Below, one piece after another: positions 17,708-26,239 of a stretch of DNA of 64,000 nucleotides. The stretch is from assembly GCA_963702525.1 (NCBI GenBank), contig CAVPCY010000021.1, forward strand, positions 1 through 64,000, given 5' to 3'. Below the pieces are notes generated by a model, which saw only the letters and a program-made list of their open reading frames with translations, did not search any database and was not told the origin of the DNA. Position numbers and translations under genes: made by a program. The DNA comes from CAVPCY01 sp963702525. GTDB lineage: Bacteria > Actinomycetota > Coriobacteriia > Anaerosomatales > PHET01. Position 1 is the first letter of the stretch. Each line of letters starts with the position of its first letter.

Positions 17708-18463
17708 CTAGCCCTCGAGGGCAGCCTTGATCTCCTCGATGTGCTCCTGCGCGAACTCCTCACGCAGGCGAAGCCTGAACACGACCCACGCGATCATCAG
17801 CATGCCGAACATGCCCATGAGAAACGCCGCAAGCTGCGAGCCGGTGAGACCTCCGCCGGAGCGCAACACCACCGGATGGACCGAGCTGGGCACGAGCCGC
17901 GTGATCGCGAACGAGATCGGCGCATCCATGAACGCGAAGATGCCGAACACGGCGGCGTAGGTCGCTCGGCGCTCCTCGTCTTCGATGGAGTTACGCAGCA
18001 CGAAGTACGCGATGACGAGCAGCGTCATGATGAAGTACGTCGTGAGCCGCGGCTCCCATACCCACCACGTTCCCCACTCGAAGCGCGTCCACAGGTCGCC
18101 CGTGATCAGGGTCAGGATGACGAACACCAGCGTGACCTCGGTCGCGATCTTGGCGCGCGTGTCGTACTTCTTGTCCTTGGTCATCAGGAAGCGCACGCCG
18201 TAGTACGCGGTGAAGAAGAAGACGAGGAAGCTCGATATCGCCACCGGCACGTGGAAGAAGAATATCTTCTGGCTGAACAGCAGCTGGTTGCTGATCGCGA
18301 CGCCGCCGATCATGGCGGTTCCGCCCACACCACCGCCCAGAACCACCGGCGCGACGAGAAACGCCAGCAGGAAGTCGATCGAGGTGAGTATCGCGCCCAG
18401 CGAGAGCAGCAGATACAACCACGTGTTCTCGGTGAGGCCGAGAAGACTGCGCTTCACGTGCAC
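17708..18463 (-). CDS. ccmC: Heme exporter/attachment protein CcmC
   Basis: 251 residues, intact, six membrane helices. The tryptophan-rich heme-handling motif is GDLWTRFEWGTWWVWEPRLT; conserved histidines lie in KIFFFHVPVA and SSVHPVV on either side. CcmC loads heme onto CcmE at the outer face of the membrane. GTG start at 18463 (or 18457) after GGAGGC. It is part of a tight run ccmE-ccmF-ccmA-ccmB-ccmC-ccmD transcribed leftward. Confidence 0.95.
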   Translation of the reverse strand: MHVKRSLLGLTENTWLYLLLSLGAILTSIDFLLAFLVAPVVLGGGVGGTAMIGGVAISNQLLFSQKIFFFHVPVAISSFLVFFFTAYYGVRFLMTKDKKYDTRAKIATEVTLVFVILTLITGDLWTRFEWGTWWVWEPRLTTYFIMTLLVIAYFVLRNSIEDEERRATYAAVFGIFAFMDAPISFAITRLVPSSVHPVVLRSGGGLTGSQLAAFLMGMFGMLMIAWVVFRLRLREEFAQEHIEEIKAALEG

Positions 18464-18486
18464 GCCTCCGTATCGTCGTCGGGCGC

Positions 18487-19221
18487 CTAGGCGCCGATGA
18501 TGAACTCGTACAGACCGAACGCCGCGAGCAGCATTATCGCATCGTAGCCTGCCGCGATGCCGAGCGATCGCCAGTAGACCTCGATCCAGCCGTCCACGAA
18601 CACCGCGTCACCCATGACGACGCCGGTTGCGGCCCCGACGCACGCGTAGAGCAGCGGGAACATGATCGGGATGAACATCACCGCGAGGATGAAGTCCTTG
18701 CCCTTCGTGTTCACGGACATAGTCGCAAGCATCGTGCCCATTCCCGCGATTCCGATCGAGCCCACCAGAAGTACAAGAGCCAGCATCCACAAGGGGCCCG
18801 CCAGGCTCTGGCCCGAGAGGAAGAAGAAGTAGAACATCGGCACGATGATCACTTCGACGATGAGCAAGAAGAGCAGGTTGCCCACTGACTTGCCGAAGAA
18901 GATGATCGGCCGATCGATCGGCGAGAGCAGCAGCGCGTCGAGGCAGCCCTGGTCCTTCTCGTGCACGAGCGACCGGTTCAGACCCAGCAGGGACGTGAAG
19001 ATGATCGCGAGCCACAGCAGGCCGGCAGCGATGTAGCCAACGTCGAACTTCGACCCCGCCTGAGCCAGCGCGAGGTAGTACACGACGAGCACGAGCAGCG
19101 CATAGAGCCCCATCGAAGTGAGCATCTCTTTGGTGCGCAGCTCCATGACGATGTCCTTGCGAAGAATCGCCTTGAACTGCCGCCACGACGACATCCGCGA
19201 TCTCGAGGTCTTCTCGGCCAT
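18487..19221 (-). CDS. ccmB: ABC transporter permease CcmB
   Basis: 244 residues, intact. N-terminal SSWRQFKAILRKDIVMELRTKE and the loop HEKDQGCLDALLLSPIDRPIIFFGKSVGN (two parts of one conserved region) are hallmarks of CcmB; six helices follow. With CcmA it forms the ATP-driven step that frees holo-CcmE from CcmC. The stop of ccmA and the start of ccmB abut with no gap (19222/19221). Ends in a short hydrophobic C-terminus EFIIGA. Confidence 0.95.
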   Translation of the reverse strand: MAEKTSRSRMSSWRQFKAILRKDIVMELRTKEMLTSMGLYALLVLVVYYLALAQAGSKFDVGYIAAGLLWLAIIFTSLLGLNRSLVHEKDQGCLDALLLSPIDRPIIFFGKSVGNLLFLLIVEVIIVPMFYFFFLSGQSLAGPLWMLALVLLVGSIGIAGMGTMLATMSVNTKGKDFILAVMFIPIMFPLLYACVGAATGVVMGDAVFVDGWIEVYWRSLGIAAGYDAIMLLAAFGLYEFIIGA

Positions 19222-19953
19222 CTACGCCACCCCCAGCCCGACGGTGGTGCGATAGGTGGTCGCGAACTCGTCCTCGTCGATGAACTCCTTGTCCTGGAAC
19301 AGCACGATCTTGCCCTTGGCAAGGATGAGCGCGTGGCTGCACAGCTCGAGACCCTTGGCGAGATCGTGGCTGACCATCACGAACGTGTGCCGGTCGCGCA
19401 CCGACGCGATCAGGTCGTCGAGGATGTCCATCGCGTGGGGGTCGAGCCCCGAGTACGGCTCGTCGAGGAAGATGACTTCGGGGTCGTGCAGCAGCGAGCG
19501 GGCGATCGAAAGCCGCTGGATCATGCCGCGCGAGAACGTGCTGACCAGGTCGAGCCGGCGGTGATCCAGCTCGACGGCGGTCAGCAGCTCGTGGATGCGC
19601 TCCTTGGGGTTGTCGAGGCAGTAGAGCTCGGCGAAGAACTCGAGGTTCTCCTCGGCGGAGAGGTCGGGATAGAGCAGCGGGTTGTGGCTGATGAAGCCGA
19701 TGCGCTCCCTGAGCTCGACCGCGTCCTCGATGACGTCGAGCCCGAGTACCCGCGCCTTGCCCTTCGACGGAATGGTGAGCGTCGAGAGCACCTTGAGCAG
19801 TGTCGACTTGCCGGCTCCGTTGGGGCCGAAGATCGACAGGAAGGCGCCTTTGGGCAGCTCGAAGTCGACCTTGTCGAGCGCCTTGCGCGCGCCGAAGGTC
19901 CGGGAAACCTCCCGGACCTCCAGTGCGGTATCTGTGCGGGTCTCGTCGGCCAT
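19222..19953 (-). CDS. ccmA: ABC transporter ATPase CcmA
   Basis: 243 residues, intact. Walker A GPNGAGKST, the Q-loop region FISHNPLLYPDLSAEENL, signature FSRGMIQRLSIAR, Walker B VIFLDEPYSGLDP and the switch His in VMVSHD are all present. It energises release of heme-loaded CcmE with CcmB and CcmC. It starts 3 bases after the ccmF stop, so the operon is translationally tight. Confidence 0.93.
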   Translation of the reverse strand: MADETRTDTALEVREVSRTFGARKALDKVDFELPKGAFLSIFGPNGAGKSTLLKVLSTLTIPSKGKARVLGLDVIEDAVELRERIGFISHNPLLYPDLSAEENLEFFAELYCLDNPKERIHELLTAVELDHRRLDLVSTFSRGMIQRLSIARSLLHDPEVIFLDEPYSGLDPHAMDILDDLIASVRDRHTFVMVSHDLAKGLELCSHALILAKGKIVLFQDKEFIDEDEFATTYRTTVGLGVA

Positions 19954-19956
19954 CCG

Positions 19957-22107
19957 CTAGCGCTTGCCGCCCTTGCCCTTGCCGGCCGGCACCTCGGCCA
20001 CCAGCGCCCGGGCCTTCTTCGGCCAGGCCGCCAGCGCCGTACCGAAGAGCAGGAGCAGGAAGCCGCCCCACGCGAACCAGATGAGCGGGTTGATCTTGAC
20101 GTTCATGGACAGCTGCGACGTGCCTCCCGGCCCGTCCTGCTGGCCCTGATACACGACGAAGATGTCGCGAAGCAGCTCCGAGTGGACCGACGCGTCGAGA
20201 CGGGTCTGCCCCTGGCGCGCGAAGGCCGTGAGCCCCGGCTCGATCTCGCCGAGCGTCTTGCCGTCACGCTCGACGGTGAGCACCGCCACCTGCCGCTCGT
20301 CACCGTTGGGCAGCGTCGTGTCCACCACCTTCTTCAAGGTGAACGTGTAGTCCGAGACCTCCATCTTGGATCCGGGCTTGTTCTCCATCAGCGTGCTCAC
20401 GTCGCGTACGTACATGGACGAGCCGACGAGTCCGATCAGGATGATTCCCATACCGATGTGCGCCATGTAGCCGCCGGACTGCGTGCGTGCCTTGAACACG
20501 ATGTTGCCCAGCGACGCGAAGAAGTTCTCGCCCTTGGCCGCCGAGCGCTTGCGCGCGCCCGAGATGAACAGCGACGATGTCGTGGAGATCAACAGCGCTG
20601 CTGCGAGCAGGCCGAGAACCGAGATGACGTCGTATACCGTCTGCGGTCCGAACGCCTCGAGCGCTGCCGCGCCCTTGCCGCCGGCGGCCATCGTGAGCGA
20701 GTAGATCGGACGCAGGTTGACGATCCATTCCCACATGAGCAGAGCGAAGATGACCGCGGTCGACACGAGCGGCCACTTGATCCGCGACCAGAACGTCGCA
20801 CCGTCGGTCTTGCGCCAGGCAAGCAGCGGGCAGACGGCGACGATGAACACGTAGAGAACGCCGATCGGCCGCGCGAGCAGGTCGTAGGAGAGCGCTCCGA
20901 TCGACTGGCCGCCGAACGGCAGCCACGACGGCAGCGCCGAGGTGACCGTCATGTACGCGACGAGCAGCCCTGCCACCAGCATGATCAGGTTGTTGAAGTA
21001 GTAAGCGGCCTCTTTGCCGGTGAGCGAGTCGAACTCGTCGTTGCCGGCGAAGGTGTCCCAGCGCAGCCACAGTCCGATTCCCGCCGCCAGCACCGAGCCC
21101 ACGATCATCAGCAGGAAGAAGACGAGCGAGACGATGTCGGGTGCGAACGCGTGCACCGACTGGACGACGCCCGAGCGCGTGATGAACGTGCCGAGGATGA
21201 CGAGCGCGAACGTGAACGCCGCCATCATGACCGCCCAGCGTTTGAAGCCCTCACGGCGCCGGTAGATCGTGAAGCTGTGCAGCAGGCCCACGCCCGTGAG
21301 CCACGGAAGCAGCGAGGCGTTCTCGACCGGGTCCCATGCCCAGTAGCCGCCCCATCCCAAGACCACGTACGCCCAGATCGACCCGAGGCCGATGCCCATG
21401 CCCAGGAACAGCCACGAGAACACGGTGATGCGGTCGACGATCTGGACCCACCGGCTGGAACCGTCGTTGACGATGAGTGCGGCGATGGCGAAGGCGAACG
21501 GGATCGTGAGGCCCGCGTAGCCGACGAAGAGCGTGGGCGGGTGCAGGATCATCGCCCAGTGCTGGAGGAGCGGGTTCATGCCGTAGTTCGCCGCCTCGCC
21601 CACCAGCTCGCCGTTCGGACCGAGGAGCATGGCGGGCGTCGCCTTGAAGGGCTGGTTGGGCTCGGAGAACAGCATCGCCGCGCCGAACAGGGCCAAGACG
21701 ACGTTGGTGACCATCAGGCCCATGTTGGAGAGCTCGTCGGTCTCGTCCATGCGGCGATACGCCACGTACGACGAGAAGAGCGACAGCAGCCACGCCCAGA
21801 AGAGCAGCGAGCCTTCTCGGCCGGCCCACAACCCCGACAGCTGGTAGAGCCATGCAAGCCTCGAGACGTCGGTCGAATGGTTCTCGGCAACGTAGAGAAG
21901 CGAGTAGTCGCCCCGGAAGAACGCGAACACCAAGACCAGCGAGGCGATGGTGAGAGAGGCCATCGAAGCGAAGGTCATGAGGTAGCCGAAGTTGGTGGCG
22001 CCTTCGCCGGCCTTCGGGCCCATCCGCCTGCCCACGAGAAGCGCGATCACCGAGATCACGGCAGCCACGAACCCGAGTGCCAGGAAGGTCTGTCCCAGCA
22101 TGATCAT
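19957..22107 (-). CDS. ccmF: Cytochrome c heme lyase subunit CcmF
   Basis: 716 residues, intact, about 15 helices. The WWD motif is WGGYWAWDPVENASLLPWL, preceded by LLQHWAMILHPPTLFVGYAG with conserved histidines and followed by GTFITRSGVVQSVHAF. The large periplasmic-side loop near the C-terminus and the last helix are present. CcmF joins heme from CcmE to the apocytochrome. No CcmH/CcmG/CcmI gene is visible in this window. A stem-loop separates it from ccmE upstream. Confidence 0.96.
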   Translation of the reverse strand: MIMLGQTFLALGFVAAVISVIALLVGRRMGPKAGEGATNFGYLMTFASMASLTIASLVLVFAFFRGDYSLLYVAENHSTDVSRLAWLYQLSGLWAGREGSLLFWAWLLSLFSSYVAYRRMDETDELSNMGLMVTNVVLALFGAAMLFSEPNQPFKATPAMLLGPNGELVGEAANYGMNPLLQHWAMILHPPTLFVGYAGLTIPFAFAIAALIVNDGSSRWVQIVDRITVFSWLFLGMGIGLGSIWAYVVLGWGGYWAWDPVENASLLPWLTGVGLLHSFTIYRRREGFKRWAVMMAAFTFALVILGTFITRSGVVQSVHAFAPDIVSLVFFLLMIVGSVLAAGIGLWLRWDTFAGNDEFDSLTGKEAAYYFNNLIMLVAGLLVAYMTVTSALPSWLPFGGQSIGALSYDLLARPIGVLYVFIVAVCPLLAWRKTDGATFWSRIKWPLVSTAVIFALLMWEWIVNLRPIYSLTMAAGGKGAAALEAFGPQTVYDVISVLGLLAAALLISTTSSLFISGARKRSAAKGENFFASLGNIVFKARTQSGGYMAHIGMGIILIGLVGSSMYVRDVSTLMENKPGSKMEVSDYTFTLKKVVDTTLPNGDERQVAVLTVERDGKTLGEIEPGLTAFARQGQTRLDASVHSELLRDIFVVYQGQQDGPGGTSQLSMNVKINPLIWFAWGGFLLLLFGTALAAWPKKARALVAEVPAGKGKGGKR

Positions 22108-22140
22108 GTAGGTCTCCCCTGTCGTTGAGAACCATCAAGC

Positions 22141-22172
22141 GAGGCGCCCCGGGACGGTTCCCGGGGCGCCTC
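22141..22172 (-). terminator. Stem-loop between ccmE and ccmF
   Basis: Perfect 13-base stem GAGGCGCCCCGGG / CCCGGGGCGCCTC with a 6-base loop, 8 bases after the ccmE stop and 34 bases before ccmF. There is no U tract. Since ccmF and the rest of the operon lack an obvious promoter of their own, it probably reduces or processes rather than ends transcription, giving more CcmE than CcmF. Confidence 0.6.
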
Positions 22173-22179
22173 GAAAAGG

Positions 22180-22869
22180 CTACTTCTGTCCTTGCTCCAG
22201 CGAAACGTTCGTCGCGACGAAGTTGCCGTCGGCCTCGATGGCGCCTGTCATCACGACCTGCGAGCCGTCGGTCATGCCGCTGGGTAGCGCCCCCTCGTAG
22301 ACGACCGCCACCTCTTTGCCGCCGGTCGGAGTCGAGGTCACGAAGAACCTCGCCGCCCCACCCGGCGCCACGATGGATCCGGCCTTGACGTACCCGGTCG
22401 TCTTGACGGTCTTGCCGACCATGTCCTCGCCCTTGCCGAGCAGGTCGGCCACGGGCAGAGCGCCGGTCGCCGACTCGTACTTGGACGGGCACTTGGTGAT
22501 CATCTCGTCGGCATCGATCGAGCCGTTCGCCGCGAGCTTGCCCGTCACGATGGCGGTCACGCCGTCACCGAACGTCGAGGGCACCGCGCCGTTGTAGACG
22601 ACCTTGACGGTCGCACCCGTTCCCGCAGTGTCCTTCTCGTCACGGATGGTGAAGCGCATCGGGTTGCTCTTCTTGTCCCACGATCCGGCCACGACGGCGC
22701 CGCCGACCTTGACGCGCTCGCCTTGCAGCGCGGTGTCCGAGGCGATCTCCTTGACCGACTTGTAGTAGGCGGTGCCACCGCGTCCGCCGATGCTCGCAAA
22801 GATCGCGACGATTGCGAGCAGGACGATCGCGGTCACGCCGATGAGCCTGTTGCGGGCCCGCTTGTTCAC
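22180..22869 (-). CDS. ccmE: CcmE heme chaperone, CxxxY type, with a second OB-fold domain
   Basis: 229 residues, intact. An N-terminal membrane anchor (10-27) is followed by an OB-fold domain of CcmE type (NPMRFTIRDEKD, VVYNGAVPSTFGDGVTAIVTG) ending in ADEMITKCPSKYE. C127 and Y131 form the CxxxY heme-binding motif used by archaeal and some bacterial CcmE in place of HxxxY. Unusually, a second OB-like repeat follows (about 148-229: VGKTVKTTGYVKAGSIV, VVYEGALPSGMTDGSQVVMTG) with no heme motif. It is the first gene of the ccm operon, behind the promoter at 22993-23022. Confidence 0.9.
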   Translation of the reverse strand: MNKRARNRLIGVTAIVLLAIVAIFASIGGRGGTAYYKSVKEIASDTALQGERVKVGGAVVAGSWDKKSNPMRFTIRDEKDTAGTGATVKVVYNGAVPSTFGDGVTAIVTGKLAANGSIDADEMITKCPSKYESATGALPVADLLGKGEDMVGKTVKTTGYVKAGSIVAPGGAARFFVTSTPTGGKEVAVVYEGALPSGMTDGSQVVMTGAIEADGNFVATNVSLEQGQK

Positions 22870-22976
22870 TAGCGCTCACTCCCTTGACGCAGCCGTGAAA
22901 CGGCCGCCTACGCACACGTCAGGACGAGGGCGCTTCGCGCGGATAGCGCTGAGTTCGCACCGATGACCTGACCTGC

Positions 22977-23022
22977 TTGCCTGAACACTCGGATACTACC
23001 ACCGTCCGTGAGCTCCGGACAA
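22977..23022 (-). promoter_or_regulatory. ccmE promoter with the same downstream box as hemA
   Basis: -35 TTGTCC (23017-23022), 18-base spacer, -10 TAGTAT (22993-22998), then CCGAGTGTTCAGGCAA; the box continues as GTTCAGGCAAGCAGG. Compared with hemA, only one base differs in the -10 and one in the 16 bases that follow. The 15-mer GTTCAGGCAAGCAGG recurs on the plus strand in the hemA leader (15152-15166). Leader length to the ccmE ATG is about 115 bases. Confidence 0.65.
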
Positions 23023-23106
23023 TCGCCTGCCCGTCACTCGCAGACGCACCGTTTCAGGTCGCTTCATGCAACCCGCATGCCGTTCCCGTTGCGTTTTCAA
23101 AGCCGT

Positions 23107-24288
23107 CTAGAAAGTCACGAGGCCGGTGTTGGAGAGGGCTCCCTTGATAGCGTCCTCGGTCGTGCTGGACTCGCAAAACTGCACCTCGATGCGGGGGTCC
23201 TCCGTGTACAGCGTCACGGCGCCGACGCCCTGCATCCCCGAGAAGGCGTCGAGGATCTTCTCGCCGCTCTTCGCCAGATCCACGCCTTGGGCGGGCGTGA
23301 TCGCGATCGTCGTCGAGGTACACGCCGAAGCCTCACCGCCGAACGACTTCGTGAGCTTGCCGTCGGCGACTTGAGGGCCGGAGGCCATGCTGATCGTGAA
23401 CGCGGCGGCGACGACGACCACGCCGACCGCGATGATCATGACCGTCGCGGGACTCAGCTTGCGGGGCTTGCTCGTGCCTGAATCCTCGGCAGCGCCCTCG
23501 CCCGCCTGCGAGACCGACTCCTCGGACGTCGCCGCGGCGTCGTCCTCACCGCCTCTGCGCCGCGCTCTTCGCGGACAGCTTGCGGGAGACGGCGAACAGC
23601 AGCGCGACCACGGCGGCAAGCGCTGCGAGGCCCAAGACGATCGGGACCGCAGTGCCGGACGCCTGGCTGCCGCGGGCGCCGTCGGGGCGACGGCCGGGGC
23701 GCCGTAGGCGAACTCGAGCGCAAGCGGTGCTCCCGCCTCGACGCCCTCGAAGGTGCGGGTGTAGTAGCTGGAGCCGTCTGCCGCGGGCTCGAGCTGCGAG
23801 TTCTCGGCAGCCCTGACCAGCGGCGCTCCCTGAGGTACCTGCACGCTCAGCCGGACCGTGGGTACCGGCTCGCTGCTCGTCCACTTCAGAGCGGCAGCGT
23901 AGGCGCTGCCATCGAATGCGGCGACGGCTGGCACGGCGAGCTCGAGCTGACCGCGTCGGGCCTTGGTGAGGGTGAACGAGTAGATGTCCGAGTCGCCCTT
24001 GGTGACCTTCGTCGGCTCGACGGCCGGGTCGTTCTCGGCAGGTCCGCCCAGGATCTCCCCTGCCCAGATCAGCTGGGCGCCAGCGGGGACGGCGAGCGAG
24101 ACCTCGGCCGGAAGCTTCGCGTCTTCGGGCAGCGCGCCCGAGACGAGCAGCAGCGAGCCGGAGTCCTCCGTCCTCGCGGTGACGTCGACGCTCTCCCACG
24201 ACTCGGGAGCGGCGAATGCGGGTGCGGCGATGCCGAGGGCCAGTGCTAGAGTGCCGGCCACGAGGGCCAGCCGGAATATGCGAGACAC
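23107..24288 (-). CDS. Secreted/membrane-anchored protein with an HMA-like C-terminal domain, unknown function
   Basis: About 394 residues with two frameshifts (near 23560 and 23690). N-terminal signal peptide (LALVAGTLALALGIAAPAFA, cut after AFA), an extracytoplasmic beta-rich region to about 210, a membrane helix (VPIVLGLAALAAVVALLFAV), an acidic linker, a second helix (VMIIAVGVVVVAAAFTISMA), and a last domain with the strand-helix order of heavy-metal-associated folds. Two cysteines (SACTST, VQFCESS) lie in that domain, but not as CxxC. It stands just upstream of the ccm operon on the same strand. No family recognised. Two adjacent genes joined by errors are possible. Confidence 0.5.
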   Translation of the reverse strand: MSRIFRLALVAGTLALALGIAAPAFAAPESWESVDVTARTEDSGSLLLVSGALPEDAKLPAEVSLAVPAGAQLIWAGEILGGPAENDPAVEPTKVTKGDSDIYSFTLTKARRGQLELAVPAVAAFDGSAYAAALKWTSSEPVPTVRLSVQVPQGAPLVRAAENSQLEPAADGSSYYTRTFEGVEAGAPLALEFAYGAPAVAPTAPAAARRPALRSRSSWASQRLPPWSRCCSPSPASCPRRARRRGGEDDAAATSEESVSQAGEGAAEDSGTSKPRKLSPATVMIIAVGVVVVAAAFTISMASGPQVADGKLTKSFGGEASACTSTTIAITPAQGVDLAKSGEKILDAFSGMQGVGAVTLYTEDPRIEVQFCESSTTEDAIKGALSNTGLVTF

Positions 24289-24341
24289 ATCGAACTCCTT
24301 GCGTGGGAAGCGGCTGGGCGAGCGCAGTGCGACGCTCTACC

Positions 24342-24628
24342 TCAGACGCGCAAAGAGACCGATGCGAGCGAAGCTCGCCGAGAAGGGTGCGGATGCGAGC
24401 ACGCCGCAGACTGCGCGCGATGCTCGCGATGGTGAAGCCGTCGCTCGTGGCTGAGAAGACCCGCGCGAGCACGGTCGCGACACGGCGCTGGATCCGCTCC
24501 GCGCGATCGACCCGCCCGCAGCACGCGTGCACGAACGACTCGCAGGCCAACTCCCCGCAGACCGCAGTCAGCACGAGAGCGAACAGGACCAGCACGGCGA
24601 AGCAGGCGTATTTGAGAACGGGCGACAT
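24342..24628 (-). CDS. Small membrane protein, unknown
   Basis: ATG 24628 starts MSPVLKYACFAVLVLFALVL, a signal-anchor helix, followed by cysteine-bearing TAVCGELACESFVHACCGRV and a basic Arg-rich tail. In its own frame there is no stop before the next gene. A frameshift near 24375 would end it at 24342, giving about 95 residues. The five cysteines just after the helix are notable. No homologue recognised; could also be non-coding. Confidence 0.35.
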
Positions 24629-24674
24629 GCAGGACAACTTAGCAGAGAGCGTGCCGCGACGTGGGGCATCTCCA

Positions 24675-25597
24675 CTATCTCTGCAACCATTCCACGTCCG
24701 GAGTGAAGCCGGTCGACTTGAGAAGCTCCATGTAGCGCTCGGGCGAGAGCCGCTTTCCGGAACCATCGAGAGCGACCATCGTCGCCTCGATGATGTTGGT
24801 GCCGAAGCTTCGGCCCTCGAGCCGAGGAGTGCTCGTCACCAGCAGCTCGACGCCTCTGCCGCGCAGGAATTCGACGTCTTCGGCGGTCGTGGTGTTGGTG
24901 ACGACCCACTTGCCGCTCATGTCCTCAGGCATGTACTTGCGCACGTACTTGTAGTCGCCGGCGATGATGTCGGCGTCGCTGCGTGAGCTGGGAGTGCTTC
25001 GACTCCTGCTCGACCTCGGTCTCATGGTCCGCATCGGCGGGGTAGAGCCACCTGTACGGCAGTTGGACGGCGATCGGCGCGATGGCGCGCACCACCCGGA
25101 TGAGCGTCGAGCGCTTGTGGATCATGATGGGGAGGTCGAGCACGTAGAGCAGGTCGGCGTAGGTCATCTCGCAGCCGGCGTCGGCGAAAGCCCATCGCCA
25201 TGCCCCAGCGGTCCACCGCGGAGGTGATCAGCACCTTCTTGCCGGCGAGATCGAGCCCGAGACCCTCCCCCATGTGTGCGACGACAGCACCTTCGACAGC
25301 GCCCTTGAGTCCCGTGCCGTCCAAGATCGGTGTCTTGGTGACAGCAGCGCGAAAGCGCTTCGCGTCGCGGAAGTAGAAGTCCCTGTCGGCGGCGTGCAAG
25401 AACAGGTCGATGCCGCCAAGACCGAACGCGTCGACTGTGCCGTCGAGCTCCCGCAGGCGCGCCGCGGCCTTCTCCATGTCGCCGTCGGTGCCTTCTCGGC
25501 GGATCTTGAACACCTCGCCGAACAGCTCGACCTCGACGGAGTGGTCGCGCTTGGACGACCCGATGCTGACGCCTACGACTTCCTTGATTGCGTCCAC
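24675..25597 (-). CDS. Quinate 5-dehydrogenase-like protein (function unproven)
   Basis: About 307 residues read through two frameshifts (near 25190 and 24990). The start region VVGVSIGSSKRDHSVEVELFG, then REGTDGDMEKAAARLRELDG and DAFGLGGIDLFLHAADRDFY, the Rossmann-like KKVLITSAVDRWGMAMGF, and RSFGTNIIEATMVAL match a family common in clostridia and deep actinobacteria that databases label quinate 5-dehydrogenase. That name is not backed by biochemistry that I know of. The gene overlaps its upstream HTH partner by 25 bases, a pairing also seen in clostridia, so the two probably act together. Confidence 0.7.
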
Positions 25598-26193
25598 CTC
25601 CCGGCCAGCTCCTCGGCTGCGTCTCGCAACGCGCCACCCACGCGTCCGCTGTGCGCGCGCTTGCCGACCGGCGCCGACATCACTGCCGAGAGCACCTTGT
25701 CGAGCTCGGCTGTGTCGACCCGCTTGTCCTCCCGAAGGGGCGTGTGTCCCAGAGGGATACCCACGACCTCGGTGCCCAGGATCTTCTCGATGGTCCGGAT
25801 GCGCCAGTCGCTCGCCATGAGGATCAGCGTGTCGAAGTCGCGCATCGCAGCGAGCGTCTCGAGCAGTTGGTTGAAGACCTGAGTGGGCGATCCACTCTCG
25901 ATGCTCTCGCGATCGGACTGGCTCACCACGAGCACGAAGTCGACCGCATGCGAGTCGGCGAGGGCGCGCACCTCGTCGCAGTTGGCCACGGGGAATCCCA
26001 CGAGCGCCACGCGCGGACCCCGACGGACCTCGCCAAGCGTCTCGAGGAAGCTGACGAAGCTGCGCTGGACTCCGGCGTCGCGGGCCGCCTCTTCCTGCGT
26101 GGCACCCGACTCGCGGCTCGACAGGATCGCGTCGAGTGCGTCGAGGAGCTTCTCGCGGCTGACGACCTTCTCGCCGATACGGTAGAACCTCAC
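25573..26193 (-). CDS. HTH transcriptional regulator paired with the quinate-dehydrogenase-like gene
   Basis: 206 residues from GTG 26193 (VRFYRIGEKVVSREKLLDAL), which has AGGGGG about 7 bases upstream. An N-terminal helix-turn-helix (ATQEEAARDAGVQRSFVSFLE) is followed by an alpha/beta domain starting RVALVGFPVANCDEVRALA and containing DTLILMASDWRIRTIEKIL and EVVGIPLGHTPLREDK. Similar proteins stand next to the same partner gene in clostridia. A perfect dyad lies 29 bases upstream at 26222-26239 and may be its own operator. Ligand unknown. Confidence 0.72.
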   Translation of the reverse strand: MRFYRIGEKVVSREKLLDALDAILSSRESGATQEEAARDAGVQRSFVSFLETLGEVRRGPRVALVGFPVANCDEVRALADSHAVDFVLVVSQSDRESIESGSPTQVFNQLLETLAAMRDFDTLILMASDWRIRTIEKILGTEVVGIPLGHTPLREDKRVDTAELDKVLSAVMSAPVGKRAHSGRVGGALRDAAEELAGRWTQSRKS

Positions 26194-26221
26194 CCGAGCG
26201 CCCCCTCCCCGTGTACAGACC

Positions 26222-26239
26222 TGTGCACGCACCTGCACA
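26222..26239 (-). promoter_or_regulatory. Dyad operator candidate ahead of the HTH regulator
   Basis: TGTGCA-N6-TGCACA, a perfect inverted repeat with half-site spacing of one helical turn, preceded by a -10-like TATACT on the minus strand (26248-26253) and followed by a related GTGTAC element (26211-26216). The position between -10 and the GTG start fits negative autoregulation. Inferred. Confidence 0.5.

Noticed and set aside
18961..22128. A 1055-codon open frame on the plus strand
   Set aside because: It is antisense to ccmB, ccmA and ccmF, which are intact and clearly recognised; its protein is low-complexity Arg/Glu/His-rich, the usual mirror of high-GC genes.
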